Position numbers and translations under genes: made by a program
Origin: Alphaproteobacteria bacterium
Lineage (GTDB): Bacteria; Myxococcota_A; UBA796; GCA-2862545
DNA: 64,000 nt
Direction: 5' to 3'
NCBI GenBank assembly: GCA_020632875.1
Contig: JACKET010000018.1
Coordinates: 78,831 to 142,830 of the forward strand
Shown: piece after piece, positions 24,725-33,659 of the stretch
How positions within the stretch are numbered: the first letter of the stretch is position 1
Layout of the letters: each line of letters opens with the position of its first letter
Notes under the pieces: model-generated
Database searches by the model: none
What the model saw: only the letters and a program-made list of their open reading frames with translations
What the model was told of the DNA's origin: nothing

Positions 24725-25977
24725 TGCGTCGCCTGCTCCCGCTCGTCTTCGTGTTCCTGGTGGGCTGCTGGCCGTTCATCGACACGCCCGACCCGAACGA
24801 AGGTCGCACCCCCGATACCGACGCCGACGCCGATGCCGACTCCGACTCGGATGCCGACGCCGACGCTGACGCTGACGCCGACGCCGATGCCGACGCTGAC
24901 GCCGACACGGATGCCGACTCCGACACCGATGCCGACGCAGACGCCGATGCCGACGCTGATGCTGACGCGGATGCCGACGCTGACGCCGATGCCGACGCAG
25001 ACGCAGACGCGGATGCCGACACCGACTCCGACACCGACGCGTGCCCGGCCCCCGACGGCGACCTGGGCACCGCCCTCGGCGCCGGGCTGGCGGCGGGCAA
25101 CACCTGCGGCGAGGTCGACGACTACACCCAGGGCTGCGGCGGCGCGACCACACCGAGCGAAGACGTGGGCTTCGTCTGGACCGCCCCCGCGGCCGGCGAC
25201 TACCAGTTCGACCTCGCCGGCAGCGGGTTCGACACGGTCATGACGCTGCACTCGCGGTGTCCCGACGACACCGAGCTCGAGTGCAACGACGACTTCATCG
25301 ACCTGCAGTCCGGCGTGATCCGCACGATGGCGCAGGGCGAGGCCGTCGTGGTGGTCGTCGAGGGGTACAGCGACGAGTGCGGCCCCTACGTGCTGAACAT
25401 CGACGCAGCCGACACCGACACCGACACCGACGCCGATGCCGACGCCGACGCCGACGCCGATGCCGACTCCGATGCAGACGCCGATTCCGACGCCGACACC
25501 GACGCGGATGCGTTCTTCAGCGAGGTCGTCGACCACCCGGTCGTCGGGGCGCTGAAGTACGTCGAGATCTACAACCCCAACCCGACGCCGCTGAACCTCA
25601 CCGGCTACTCGGTGCGCCGCTACAGCAACGGCAACACGGCCCCCACGACGGTCGCACTCGACGCGGTCACGCTGCCGGCCCAGTCCGTGTGGGTGGTCGC
25701 GAGCGACGCCACGAGCTTCGGCTCTGCGTTCCCCTCGCAGAACGCGAACCAGTACAACACGAGCATCAACGGCAACGGGGATGACGTGTACGAGCTGTTC
25801 GACGGCACATCGGTCATCGACATCTACGGCGTGGTCGGGGTCGACGGCACCGGCACGCCGTGGGAGTACCTCGACAGCATCGCGCAGCGCACGAACAACG
25901 CGGCCAGCACGACCTGGACGGCGAACCAGTGGAGCATCTCCACCAACGCCGGCACGGCCACGCCCGGCACGCGGTAG
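24724..25977 (+). CDS. Lipoprotein with Asp-rich stalk and lamin-tail-like domain
   Basis: 417 residues. Lipobox LVGC at C15 (signal MRRLLPLVFVFLVGC). Residues about 35-105 are an almost uninterrupted Asp-alternating stalk (DADADADTDADS type). A ~110-residue beta domain with paired Cys follows (NTCGEVDDYTQGC ... DDTELECNDD), similar to bacterial pre-peptidase or jelly-roll domains, then a second Asp stalk (~245-275), and a C-terminal domain matching the lamin-tail fold ('KYVEIYNPNPTPLNLTGYSV', 'LPAQSVWVVASD'). The stalks probably hold the domains away from the membrane and may bind calcium. The stop overlaps the next start (TAGTG). Confidence 0.82.
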   Translation: MRRLLPLVFVFLVGCWPFIDTPDPNEGRTPDTDADADADSDSDADADADADADADADADADTDADSDTDADADADADADADADADADADADADADADADTDSDTDACPAPDGDLGTALGAGLAAGNTCGEVDDYTQGCGGATTPSEDVGFVWTAPAAGDYQFDLAGSGFDTVMTLHSRCPDDTELECNDDFIDLQSGVIRTMAQGEAVVVVVEGYSDECGPYVLNIDAADTDTDTDADADADADADADSDADADSDADTDADAFFSEVVDHPVVGALKYVEIYNPNPTPLNLTGYSVRRYSNGNTAPTTVALDAVTLPAQSVWVVASDATSFGSAFPSQNANQYNTSINGNGDDVYELFDGTSVIDIYGVVGVDGTGTPWEYLDSIAQRTNNAASTTWTANQWSISTNAGTATPGTR

Positions 25978-26681
25978 TGCACACCGAGCTCGTCCCCTAC
26001 GCCGAGGGCTCCGACGCGTTCGACCTGTTCGTCGCGCGGCCCACCGTGCCCGGCCCACGGCCGGCGGTGATGGTCGTGCACGCGTTCGGCGGCCGCAATC
26101 CGTTCGCCGAGGAGAAGGCACGCGCCCTGGCCGCGCTCGGCTGGGTGGGTGCAGCCATCGACCTGTACGGCGTGGGCCGCCGGGGCACCGACCGGGCCAC
26201 GAGCTCGGCGCTGATGGGCGAATTGCTGCAAGACCCCGCGAAGCTGCGTCGGCGGCTGCGGGCCTCGTTCGAGGCCGTACAGCGGCTCGACGGCGTCGAC
26301 CCGGGCCGCGTGGGGGCCATCGGGTTCTGCTTCGGCGGGCTGTGCGCGCTGCTCGCCGCGCGGATGGGCCTTCCCCTGCGGGGTGCCGTCAGCTTCCACG
26401 GGCTGTTGAAGATCGGGGAGCCGCTGCCCGGCCCCGTCACGGCGCGCATCCTCGTCCTGCACGGGCAGGACGACCCCATGGTGCCCACGGCCGACGTCGC
26501 GGCCTTCGCCGCCGAGATGAAGCGCGTCGACGCCGACTGGGCCCTGCACGCCTACCCGGGCGTCATGCACGCGTTCACGAACCCCGAGGCGAACGACCCC
26601 GACTTCGGCACGGTCTACGACGCGGACGCCGACCGCCGGTCGTGGGTCGAGATGCGCCGGTTCTTCGAAGACACGCTCTGA
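25977..26681 (+). CDS. Dienelactone-hydrolase-family alpha/beta hydrolase
   Basis: 234 residues from a GTG overlapping the previous stop (TAGTG). The nucleophile elbow 'GAIGFCFGG' has Cys (C118), the Asp is in 'VLHGQDDPMVP' (D165/D166) and the His in 'PGVMHAFTNPEAN' (H198), the Cys-Asp-His triad of dienelactone hydrolases. No signal peptide, so cytoplasmic, unlike the lipoprotein before it. Family members open lactone rings or act as general esterases; the substrate here is unknown. It ends 4 bp before the convergent cyclase gene. Confidence 0.9.
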   Translation: MHTELVPYAEGSDAFDLFVARPTVPGPRPAVMVVHAFGGRNPFAEEKARALAALGWVGAAIDLYGVGRRGTDRATSSALMGELLQDPAKLRRRLRASFEAVQRLDGVDPGRVGAIGFCFGGLCALLAARMGLPLRGAVSFHGLLKIGEPLPGPVTARILVLHGQDDPMVPTADVAAFAAEMKRVDADWALHAYPGVMHAFTNPEANDPDFGTVYDADADRRSWVEMRRFFEDTL

Positions 26682-26685
26682 AGCG

Positions 26686-27858
26686 TCACTCCTCGAGCCA
26701 CCAGGTGGTCATCCGGCCCTTGCCCTTCACGTCGATCTCGCCGCGCGGCGCGAGGGTACGCCCCTCCAGGCGCTGCGCCGCCGCGTCGGACACGTGGATG
26801 CGGCCCGCCTCGCCGTGCGACTCCATGCGCGATGCCGTGTTCACGGTGTCGCCCCACAGGTCGTAGGCGGGCGTCGAGCGCCCGATCACCCCGGCCACGG
26901 CGGGCCCGACGTGGATCCCGATGCGCAGGCGCAGGTCGTGGGCCTCGCGGAACGGCGCCACCACGCGGTTCATCGCCAGCGCGAGGTCGGCGATGCGGTG
27001 CAGCGCATCCGGGATGGGCTCGGGGATGCCGCCCGCCACCATGTACGCATCGCCGATGGTCTTCACCTTGTGGAGCCCACGGGCCTCGGTCTCGGCGTCG
27101 AACGCCGTGAAGAGCTGGTTCAGGAGGTCGACCACGACCTCCGGCGACGTACGGGCCGAGAGCGCCGTGAACCCCACGACGTCCGCGAAGAGCACGGCGA
27201 CCTCGGCGTGGCTGTCGGCGAGGCCGCCGGGCGACCGCTGGAGCCGCTGCACCACGGAGGCCGGCAGCATGGCGTGCAGCAGCCGCTCGGACTGCGCCTG
27301 GGACTCGGCCAGCGCGCGCTCCACGTCCTGCGCAGCGGCGCGATACCCGAGGATCACCGCCAACAGCGCCAGCAGCATCCCCGCGAAGTTCCCGTGGCTC
27401 ACCCAGCTCGGCGGGGGCGGGTCGGCGCTCGGCACGAACGACAGGGCCACGTAGAGCACGGCGCCCGCCACGGGGATCACGACCTGCGAGCGCGGGTGCG
27501 GCAGGAGCGGCAGGAGCCCGCCCACCACGACGGCCAGCAGCATCCAGTGGTGGAACCCCGCCGACGCGCCGAGCACGGCCGTCGCGAAGACGGCGTGCGC
27601 CACGACCTCGAGCAGGGCCATCATCCCGACGAGCAGCGGTCGACGGGACGCCAGCACGGCACCGACGGCGAAGCACGGCACGCTGACGAGCACGTTGAAC
27701 GCGACGAGCGGCCACAGCTCGAGCACCACGAACAGCACCGCCATGCTGACGTGCGCGACGAGCCCCGCCCACACGCTCACCCGCAGGGCCCCCTGCGCAC
27801 GGAGGCTCGCGCCCTCGCGCTCGCGGCGGACGATGTCGCTCCACAGGTCTCCGGCCAT
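26686..27858 (-). CDS. Membrane-bound class III adenylate/guanylate cyclase
   Basis: 390 residues. Six hydrophobic segments occupy residues ~25-175, followed by a short coiled region (DVERALAESQAQSERLLHAM) and a full cyclase catalytic domain: 'VAVLFADVVGFTALSAR' (first metal Asp), 'KVKTIGDAYMVAGG' (Lys and Asp for purine and metal), 'GIHVGPAVAGVIG' and 'YDLWGDTVNTASRME'. Key residues favour cAMP but the specificity is not certain. The start lies 4 bp after the stop of the membrane protein 27863-28399 and the pentaheme cytochrome is the first gene of this operon, so the cyclase may report on redox or respiratory state. The domain order resembles CyaA-type receptors of myxobacteria. Confidence 0.93.
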   Translation of the reverse strand: MAGDLWSDIVRREREGASLRAQGALRVSVWAGLVAHVSMAVLFVVLELWPLVAFNVLVSVPCFAVGAVLASRRPLLVGMMALLEVVAHAVFATAVLGASAGFHHWMLLAVVVGGLLPLLPHPRSQVVIPVAGAVLYVALSFVPSADPPPPSWVSHGNFAGMLLALLAVILGYRAAAQDVERALAESQAQSERLLHAMLPASVVQRLQRSPGGLADSHAEVAVLFADVVGFTALSARTSPEVVVDLLNQLFTAFDAETEARGLHKVKTIGDAYMVAGGIPEPIPDALHRIADLALAMNRVVAPFREAHDLRLRIGIHVGPAVAGVIGRSTPAYDLWGDTVNTASRMESHGEAGRIHVSDAAAQRLEGRTLAPRGEIDVKGKGRMTTWWLEE

Positions 27859-27862
27859 GCCG

Positions 27863-28399
27863 CTAGCGGACCTTGCAGATGCCGAGCGACTCGCGGCACG
27901 TCACGGCCTTCGCGGTGCCGTCGAGGATCGCGATCGAGCCCGCCACGAAGGGCGCCCGGCCCGCGAAGCTCACCTGGAGGTCGTAGGTACCGCGGGGGAG
28001 CGCGGCCGGCAGCGGATAGGCCGTACCGTCGGGCGTCACGGCGAAGACCTCCGACGCGTCGCCCGCAAGCGAGACCTCCGCGACGATGAGCGTGTCGGAC
28101 TCGACCTCGACGATCATCGGATCCTCCGGCTCGGGAGGAGGCTTCGGCTTCGGCCCGGTCGGACGGGGACGGCGCGGACGCGGCGAGATGGGCCTCGCCT
28201 CGGGCTCGGGGGCCGGATCCGTGCCCGCCACGGGACGGGGCGGCGAGACCTCGACGATGCGTGGCATCCGGGCCCAGATCGCGCCGCCGAACCCGGAGCA
28301 CACCAGCACCGCGGACAGGCTCAGGAATCCCACGAGGAGCACACAGCCGACGCCTGCGATCCCGAATCCCGTGCCCGCCCCGGACCGTCGTGCGCTCAT
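27863..28399 (-). CDS. Single-helix membrane protein with Pro-rich linker
   Basis: 178 residues. One membrane helix (GVGCVLLVGFLSLSAVLVC) follows an Arg-containing N terminus; a Pro/Arg/Glu-rich spacer (residues ~50-95) leads to a ~80-residue beta domain (IVEVESDTLIVAEVSL ... PRGTYDLQVSFAGRAPF) that resembles a small carboxypeptidase-regulatory or PEGA-like module. A Cys pair near the C terminus (TCRESLGICKVR) may form a disulfide. The ATG overlaps the cytochrome stop (ATGA), and the cyclase follows after 4 bp, so it belongs to a three-gene unit and may connect the cytochrome to the cyclase. No specific family. Confidence 0.72.
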   Translation of the reverse strand: MSARRSGAGTGFGIAGVGCVLLVGFLSLSAVLVCSGFGGAIWARMPRIVEVSPPRPVAGTDPAPEPEARPISPRPRRPRPTGPKPKPPPEPEDPMIVEVESDTLIVAEVSLAGDASEVFAVTPDGTAYPLPAALPRGTYDLQVSFAGRAPFVAGSIAILDGTAKAVTCRESLGICKVR

Positions 28400-29523
28400 T
28401 CGATCGGCAGCTCCACGCGGTGCGTCTCCACGTCGATCGGGTAGCCGTCGAGATGGTGGTACGCGCGGTTCTCTTCGCTCATGCGCTCCGAACGCGCAAC
28501 CACCACCGCGGCTTTCGCCCCGTCGGGGACGGGCACGCGGTGCACCCGCGATTCGCGGGGGGCGAGGCGCGTGTCGCCGTGCTTGGTCGGGGGCTCCCAG
28601 GTCCACTCCTGGCCGAAGACCTCGGTGTGGGCGGGCGTGCCGTCGAACGCGGTCGTGACGAAGACCTTCCGCTCGGGGTCGCCGGTGGGCAGCATGTGGC
28701 CGGCGTTCGCGTTCGTCGCGGTGACGACGAGCTCGCGCCCTTCGAGGGCCACCTCGAGCCCCAGCCCGTACGGATTGGCCTCGGGAGGCGGGTAGCGCCC
28801 GGCGATCTTGGGGATGCCGGCCCCCCGCCACCAGTGGCGGGCCACCGTGCGATCGGGCCCGCCCAGCGCGGCCGGACGCGTCACCGGCGGCATGTGGCAG
28901 TCGACGCAGGTGCGCCCCTCGTCGTCGTACGGGCCGGCCTTCCACTCCTCGCCCGTGTCGAACGTGCAGGTGAAGCTCTTGCCCGGGTAGGTGGCGGTCG
29001 CCTGGTGGCAGCGCAGGCAGAGCGCCGCGCTCCGGTAGTCGGGGTCGGCCTCGACCGGGTGGGGCGGCGTGCCGCCGAGCCCCGGACCGTGGATGACGCC
29101 GTCGCGCACGTGGCACGCGGCGCACGTGATGCCCTCGTCGCGCAGCGCGGCGTCGTAGTGCGGATTGTCGACCAGCACGGGCTTCTCGACGTCGTCGGCC
29201 TCGAGACCCACGGGCAGCACGTCCTGCTGGAGGCGCAGGGGCGTGTGGCAGTTGAGGCAGAGCCAGCGGTTGCCGGACTTCTTGATCTCCTCCTGGAACT
29301 GCGGGTCGATCCAGGCCACGGAATGGACCGACGTGCGCCACTCCTCGTAGATCTCCTGGTGGCAGACCCCGCAGGTCTGCGCGCGCAGATCCGGGATGCC
29401 GGGCACGCCGCCCAGCCCGTCGCCGAGGGGCTGTTCGTAGGTCGGTCGGGTGTCCGAGAAGGCGCGGGCGCGCGCGATCGGGTCGGGCTTCGACCCACCA
29501 CAGGCCAGGAGGAGCAGCAACAT
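28396..29523 (-). CDS. Pentaheme cytochrome c lipoprotein
   Basis: 375 residues; lipobox LLLLLAC with C8. Five CxxCH heme sites at residues 51-55, 89-93, 134-138, 169-173 and 206-210 fill the first 215 residues; extra His residues (e.g. TSVHSVAW, NPHYDAAL) could be distal ligands. The pattern is like cytochrome c554/NapC-associated multiheme proteins. The C-terminal ~150 residues form a beta-rich domain (VALEGRELVVTATNANAGH). Lipid-anchored, it probably passes electrons in the periplasm or at the outer membrane. No ribosome site; TAACAG lies exactly 6 nt before the ATG. It starts the operon with a membrane protein and a cyclase, and diverges from a PAS histidine kinase. Confidence 0.93.
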   Translation of the reverse strand: MLLLLLACGGSKPDPIARARAFSDTRPTYEQPLGDGLGGVPGIPDLRAQTCGVCHQEIYEEWRTSVHSVAWIDPQFQEEIKKSGNRWLCLNCHTPLRLQQDVLPVGLEADDVEKPVLVDNPHYDAALRDEGITCAACHVRDGVIHGPGLGGTPPHPVEADPDYRSAALCLRCHQATATYPGKSFTCTFDTGEEWKAGPYDDEGRTCVDCHMPPVTRPAALGGPDRTVARHWWRGAGIPKIAGRYPPPEANPYGLGLEVALEGRELVVTATNANAGHMLPTGDPERKVFVTTAFDGTPAHTEVFGQEWTWEPPTKHGDTRLAPRESRVHRVPVPDGAKAAVVVARSERMSEENRAYHHLDGYPIDVETHRVELPIE

Positions 29524-29529
29524 GCCAAG

Positions 29530-29535
29530 CTGTTA
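29530..29535 (-). promoter_or_regulatory. Candidate -10 element of a leaderless promoter (pentaheme cytochrome operon)
   Basis: TAACAG on the minus strand at -12 to -7 relative to the A of the ATG at 29523; no Shine-Dalgarno site. It sits in the 35-bp gap shared with the divergent histidine-kinase gene. Confidence 0.4.
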
Positions 29536-29558
29536 CGGCACTCGGCCAGGTCCTGCCA

Positions 29559-30989
29559 ATGCCCGCCTCGCTCACCGATCTCTTCGCCACGTCGCTCGAC
29601 CCGATGGCCGTGCTGAACCACGACGGCACAATCGCGTTGGCGAACCGGGGTTTCCAGCGGGTGCTGGGACGCGAGCCCGACCAGCTGCTGGGCGTCGAGC
29701 TGGTGTCCCTGTTCCACAGCGTCGACCGCGACCGCGCGAACCAGGCGATCACCAAGGGCATCCGCACGCTGAAGCCGATGCAGATCGAGGGGCGCGTGGC
29801 CCATGCCGACGGCGGCTACCGCTGGATGTCGTGGTGGGTCCGCACGTCGCCCATCGGCACGGTGTACGCGAGCGGGCGCGACGAATCGATCCGCCGCCAG
29901 ATCGAAGCGACCGTGCGCCGGCGCGAGCGCCGCAACCGCGCGATGCTCGACCACGTCGCCGACATCCTGCTCGTGGTCGACCGCGAGCTGCTCGTCCGCG
30001 ACGCCAACGCCACGGCCGCTGCGGTGCTCGGCCTCAACCGCACCACGCTGAAGGGCCTCCACCTGGCCGAGGTCGCGCCGACCCTCGCCAGCGCGGGCAT
30101 CCTCGAGCTCCGCGAGGGCGACGGCCTCACCACCGAGACCCTGCTCCAGGCGCGGTCTGGCGAGCTCGTCGACGTCGAGGTCCGGATGGAGGCCTTCACG
30201 TTCGACGGCGAGGGCATGATCGTGCTGATCGCCCGCGACATGCGCGAGCGAAAGGCGCAGGAGCAGCGGCTCCGCGACCTGAACGCCGCGCTGCAGTCGG
30301 CCCGCGACGCGGCGCAGGCCGCGAACGACGCGAAGACCTCGTTCGTGACGCAGATGTCGCACGCGCTGCGCACGCCGCTGGCCGCGATCCTCGGCTACGC
30401 CGAGATGATGACGGAAGACGCGCCCCAGGCGCTCTCCGACGACCTCGCGCGCGTCCACATCGCCGCGACCACGCTTCTCGACCTCGTCGACGACGTGCTC
30501 GACCTCGCGCGCATCGAGGCCGGCGCGATGGAGCTGTCGAGCGACTACATCGAGCTCGAAGACCTGGCGTCGCAGCTGGTCGACACCGTGAAGCCGCTGA
30601 TGCGCGGCGGCTCGCTGACCATCGAGATCACCGCCGAGCCGCCGGCGCTCGAGGCCGACCGCAACCGTCTGCTCCAGATGCTACTGAACCTGCTCACCAA
30701 CGCCATCCGCCGGTCGCCGGGGGCCTCCCTGCGCCTCGTCGCCCGCGACTGGGACGAGGCGAATACGGCCTTCGACGTGATCGACGACGGTCCGCCGCTC
30801 GACGACGCCACGCTGGCGCGAGCCTTCGAGCCCTTCGGGACCGGGGGGCGAGGCAGCCGCGACGGGAGCGGCCTCGGGCTGGCGATCGCCCGTCAGATCG
30901 CGCTCGGCATGGGGGGTACCCTCGATGCGTTCCACGACGACGGGCTCAACCGGCTCACGGCCGTGCTGCCGCAGTCCTCGACGCGCTGA
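29559..30989 (+). CDS. Soluble PAS-PAS sensor histidine kinase
   Basis: 476 residues without membrane segments. Two PAS domains (residues ~5-115 and ~125-235; e.g. 'VLNHDGTIALANRGF', 'LVVDRELLVRDANATA') lead via a coiled coil to a HisKA helix with H268 in 'MSHALRTPL', and a HATPase with N-box 'NLLTNAIRRSP', 'VIDDGPPL' and 'GSGLGLAIARQIA'. The residue after the phospho-accepting His is Ala (269) where Glu or Asp is almost universal in this class, which may reduce kinase activity. No response-regulator gene is adjacent. It diverges from the cytochrome-cyclase operon, so a redox or ligand signal sensed by the PAS domains is plausible. Confidence 0.93.
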   Translation: MPASLTDLFATSLDPMAVLNHDGTIALANRGFQRVLGREPDQLLGVELVSLFHSVDRDRANQAITKGIRTLKPMQIEGRVAHADGGYRWMSWWVRTSPIGTVYASGRDESIRRQIEATVRRRERRNRAMLDHVADILLVVDRELLVRDANATAAAVLGLNRTTLKGLHLAEVAPTLASAGILELREGDGLTTETLLQARSGELVDVEVRMEAFTFDGEGMIVLIARDMRERKAQEQRLRDLNAALQSARDAAQAANDAKTSFVTQMSHALRTPLAAILGYAEMMTEDAPQALSDDLARVHIAATTLLDLVDDVLDLARIEAGAMELSSDYIELEDLASQLVDTVKPLMRGGSLTIEITAEPPALEADRNRLLQMLLNLLTNAIRRSPGASLRLVARDWDEANTAFDVIDDGPPLDDATLARAFEPFGTGGRGSRDGSGLGLAIARQIALGMGGTLDAFHDDGLNRLTAVLPQSSTR

Positions 30990-31099
30990 TCTTCGGACGG
31001 ATCCCGCTCGGTCCGCGGAGCGACGGCGTCACCGATCCCCGGGTCTCGCACAGCGACCACAGGGGGCCACAGCGCTCGGTGTCGAACGGGGTCGGGCTT

Positions 31100-31275
31100 C
31101 GAGCGTCCCCGGGCATCACGCAGATGACGCAGAAGGACGCAGATGACGCAGAAACGAGGGCGTCGCGGGCCGGGCGTCCTCGTGTCCCCGGATCGTCGGA
31201 GGGGCCTCCCCGCGGACTGGAATCGGGATTCACCAGAGCAGCCTTGCGTTTCTGGCGACTCCAGGTCAGCACACC
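31100..31275 (+). repeat. Dispersed intergenic repeat, copy A (forward)
   Basis: Contains the core at 31115-31156, two ACGCAGATGACGCAGA 16-mers separated by AGG, followed by ~120 bp of conserved flank (GTCGCGGG..., GGACTGGAATCGGGATTC, CACCAGAGCAG). The same core and flank recur inverted at 31.7 kb and 49.9 kb and the core again at the right window edge. The 30990-31866 gap (877 bp) holds no credible gene; a decayed fragment of the same flank is visible around 31390-31430. Confidence 0.85.
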
Positions 31276-31599
31276 GTCGACGCGAGCTTCCCACCGGTTC
31301 CGCATCCGCCGATCGACACCGCCAAGGAAGCCTAGGTCCACCCGAGACGTCAGGGCTCTCGAGGGACGTCTCGATGTTCGGGACGACCGGGAGGGCCTCC
31401 CCGCGAACTGGAGTGTGGAGACCAGAGCGGTCGCGAATGTGACTGCCGCCGGGCAGAGCCGGCCTGAACGTGAATCTCGCCGGATCGGGCCCGTTGTCGC
31501 GAGGGCCCCAGCGAGAATTGTGGAGCTTCGACGGTCGAGCGGTTCGCTGGCGCGGGTGGAGTCACTCTCAGCCGGGCTCTGCGCCGCGGCAGTCACTTT

Positions 31600-31765
31600 G
31601 GACCCGGCTCTGGTTGGATCCCGACGGTGGCCCGGGGCGAGCTTCCGATGGTCGGGACCGGGCGACGGTGCCCGGGGAAACGAGGACGCTCGACCCGCGA
31701 CGGCCTGGTTTCTGCGTCATCTGCGTCCTTCTGCGTCATCTGCGTGAGGCCCTGAGACGCTCTGA
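31600..31765 (-). repeat. Dispersed intergenic repeat, copy B (inverted relative to copy A)
   Basis: Core at 31708-31747 is the reverse complement of that in copy A; the flank (CTCGACCCGCGACGGCC) matches copy C at 49.89 kb almost exactly. Copies A and B thus form a large inverted arrangement between the histidine kinase and the beta-helix lipoprotein. Confidence 0.85.
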
Positions 31766-31866
31766 GCCCTACGGATTCCGACACAGAGAGGGGCTGGCAG
31801 TGCGAGACCTCCCTTCTGCATGGCACGGACGCCTGCGTCCGTGCCTTTCCGTGTCTGCAACAGCGC

Positions 31867-33594
31867 CTAGAGCCAGTCGCCGTCCGGGCCCCCGTTCGCG
31901 CCGACGTCGCCCAGGGACCCGTCCGCATCGAACGTCCCTGCAGCTCCGGCGTCCACGAGCGGTGAGCTGCCGGACAGGCGGACGTCCCCGTTCTGGCGGT
32001 CGACGTAGACCGGGTCGACCGCGAGACCCGTCCAGGTGACGGGTGTCCCGGCCGCGTCGACCTGGACCGTGGACAGGTCGAACGCATTGCTGCCGGAGAA
32101 GCTCGCGGTGCCGCGGATCGCCGGCGGAGCGCCGCCCACGAAGCCCGTGTTCTTCACGGACAGCGTCGCACCGCTCGCGATCTGCAGCGCTCCGGCCTCC
32201 GCGACGGTCGCCGTGCTCGGGTTGTCCACGAAGTCCGCCTGGGCGAGCGCGACGTTCGCCGAGCCGTCGACGAACAGGGGTCCACGCGCGGTGGCGCCCT
32301 GGGCGGAATTGCCGGTCACCACGAGGTTCCGGAGGTCTCCCGACGCTCCGACGCGCAGGCCGAACGTCGACGCGCCGGAGAGCTGGTTGCCCTGGACCCG
32401 CGTGCGGAGGACGTCGAGCTGCTCCGCGTTCACGAGCGACGCGGAGCCGGAGCTCGACGTCACGGTGTTCCCGGCGATCACCACGTCGGAGAGGGCCGCG
32501 TCCACGTGGCTCACGAGCGTCGCCGCCGCGGTGGAGGTCAGCGTGTTGTCCCGGATCTCCACCCGCTCGAGGACGATCGGCTCGGCGCTCGTCCCGCCCA
32601 TCACGAGGTCGATGCTCCCCTGCGACGTGAGGTCGAGCCCGGTGATCTGCGAGTCGCGGACGGTGACCGACGACCCGCTCTGCGCGTAGAACAGGCCCTC
32701 GAGCGAGTACGTCCCGAGATCGTCGACGAACGGCTCCACGACGAGCCCTGACACGTCGATCTCGGCGTTGTCGTAGAGGAACGCCACCAGCCCGAAACAG
32801 AAGTTCGAGCAGCCGATCTGGCGCGCCTTCACGTCCTTCAGCTCCAGCCGGGCGCCGGGCGAGACCTGGATCAGCGGGACCGTCCCCCCGCCGTCCAGCA
32901 CGACGTTCTCGAGGCGCTGCACGCCCGAGCCCGCGACGTACAGGCGGTTCCCGTTGCCCGTGTGCAGACGCGTCGTCCCGTCGCCGCGGATGGTCAGGTC
33001 CTTCCCGAGGACCGACACGAGGCCCCCGTAGCTCCCTCCGTCCACGCAGATCACGTCCCCGTCGACCGCCAGCCCGACCGCCGCGGCGATCGAGGGCGCG
33101 TCCCCGGGCACCTGGAGGTCCCCCATCGACGGCGTCCCGTCGCAGTCGTCGTCGATCGCGTCGCACGCCACGTCGACGGCGTTCGGGTGGACCGCCGGGT
33201 CGGTGTCGTCGCAGTCCACGTCCGCGGTGTAGCCGTCCCCGTCGGCGTCGGGGAAGCCCGTGTCGGTGTCGCTGTCCGCGTCCGTATCGGCGTCCGTGTC
33301 GCTGTCCGAGTCCGTGTCGCTGTCCGCGTCCGTGTCGCTGTCCGCGTCCGTGTCGGTGTCCGCGTCCGTGTCGCTGTCCGCGTCCGTGTCGGAGTCCGCG
33401 TCCGTGTCGGAGTCCGCGTCCGTGTCGCTGTCCGCGTCCGTGTCGCTGTCCGCGTCAGTATCGGAGTCCGCATCGGTATCGGCGTCCGTGTCGGAATCCG
33501 TGTCCGCGTCGGACTCCTCGTCGCCACCGCCCTTGCACGCGGGAGCGGCCAGCGTGGCGAGCAGCACCAGCGGGAACGTCAGTCTCCGGACCAT
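31867..33594 (-). CDS. Beta-helix lipoprotein with Asp-rich stalk and MopE-like motif
   Basis: 575 residues from ATG 33594, which has GGAGG 6-7 nt upstream (an ATG/GTG 12 bp earlier would put the ribosome site inside the gene). Signal with lipobox LAAPAC (C20), then an Asp-alternating stalk (~residues 28-120: DTDADSDTDADS type), a calcium-site-like MopE motif ('DADGDGYTADVDCDDTDPAV'), and a ~380-residue right-handed parallel beta-helix with recurring N/S-V-x-I rungs ('VRDSQITGLDLTSQG', 'VVIAGNTVTSSSGS'). Similar proteins decorate the surface of Myxococcota and Bradymonadia-like cells; some are carbohydrate-active, but no catalytic motif is visible. Confidence 0.85.
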   Translation of the reverse strand: MVRRLTFPLVLLATLAAPACKGGGDEESDADTDSDTDADTDADSDTDADSDTDADSDTDADSDTDADSDTDADSDTDADTDTDADSDTDADSDTDSDSDTDADTDADSDTDTGFPDADGDGYTADVDCDDTDPAVHPNAVDVACDAIDDDCDGTPSMGDLQVPGDAPSIAAAVGLAVDGDVICVDGGSYGGLVSVLGKDLTIRGDGTTRLHTGNGNRLYVAGSGVQRLENVVLDGGGTVPLIQVSPGARLELKDVKARQIGCSNFCFGLVAFLYDNAEIDVSGLVVEPFVDDLGTYSLEGLFYAQSGSSVTVRDSQITGLDLTSQGSIDLVMGGTSAEPIVLERVEIRDNTLTSTAAATLVSHVDAALSDVVIAGNTVTSSSGSASLVNAEQLDVLRTRVQGNQLSGASTFGLRVGASGDLRNLVVTGNSAQGATARGPLFVDGSANVALAQADFVDNPSTATVAEAGALQIASGATLSVKNTGFVGGAPPAIRGTASFSGSNAFDLSTVQVDAAGTPVTWTGLAVDPVYVDRQNGDVRLSGSSPLVDAGAAGTFDADGSLGDVGANGGPDGDWL

Positions 33595-33659
33595 GAGCAC
33601 CTCCACGCAGGACGTAGGGGCTCGGGAGCCGGGGCGTACCCTGCGCGGATCCTACGGGG

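Noticed and set aside
24830..25040. GAC-rich tandem repeats as a non-coding minisatellite
   Set aside because: The repeats are in frame within a lipoprotein gene that continues into folded domains on both sides.
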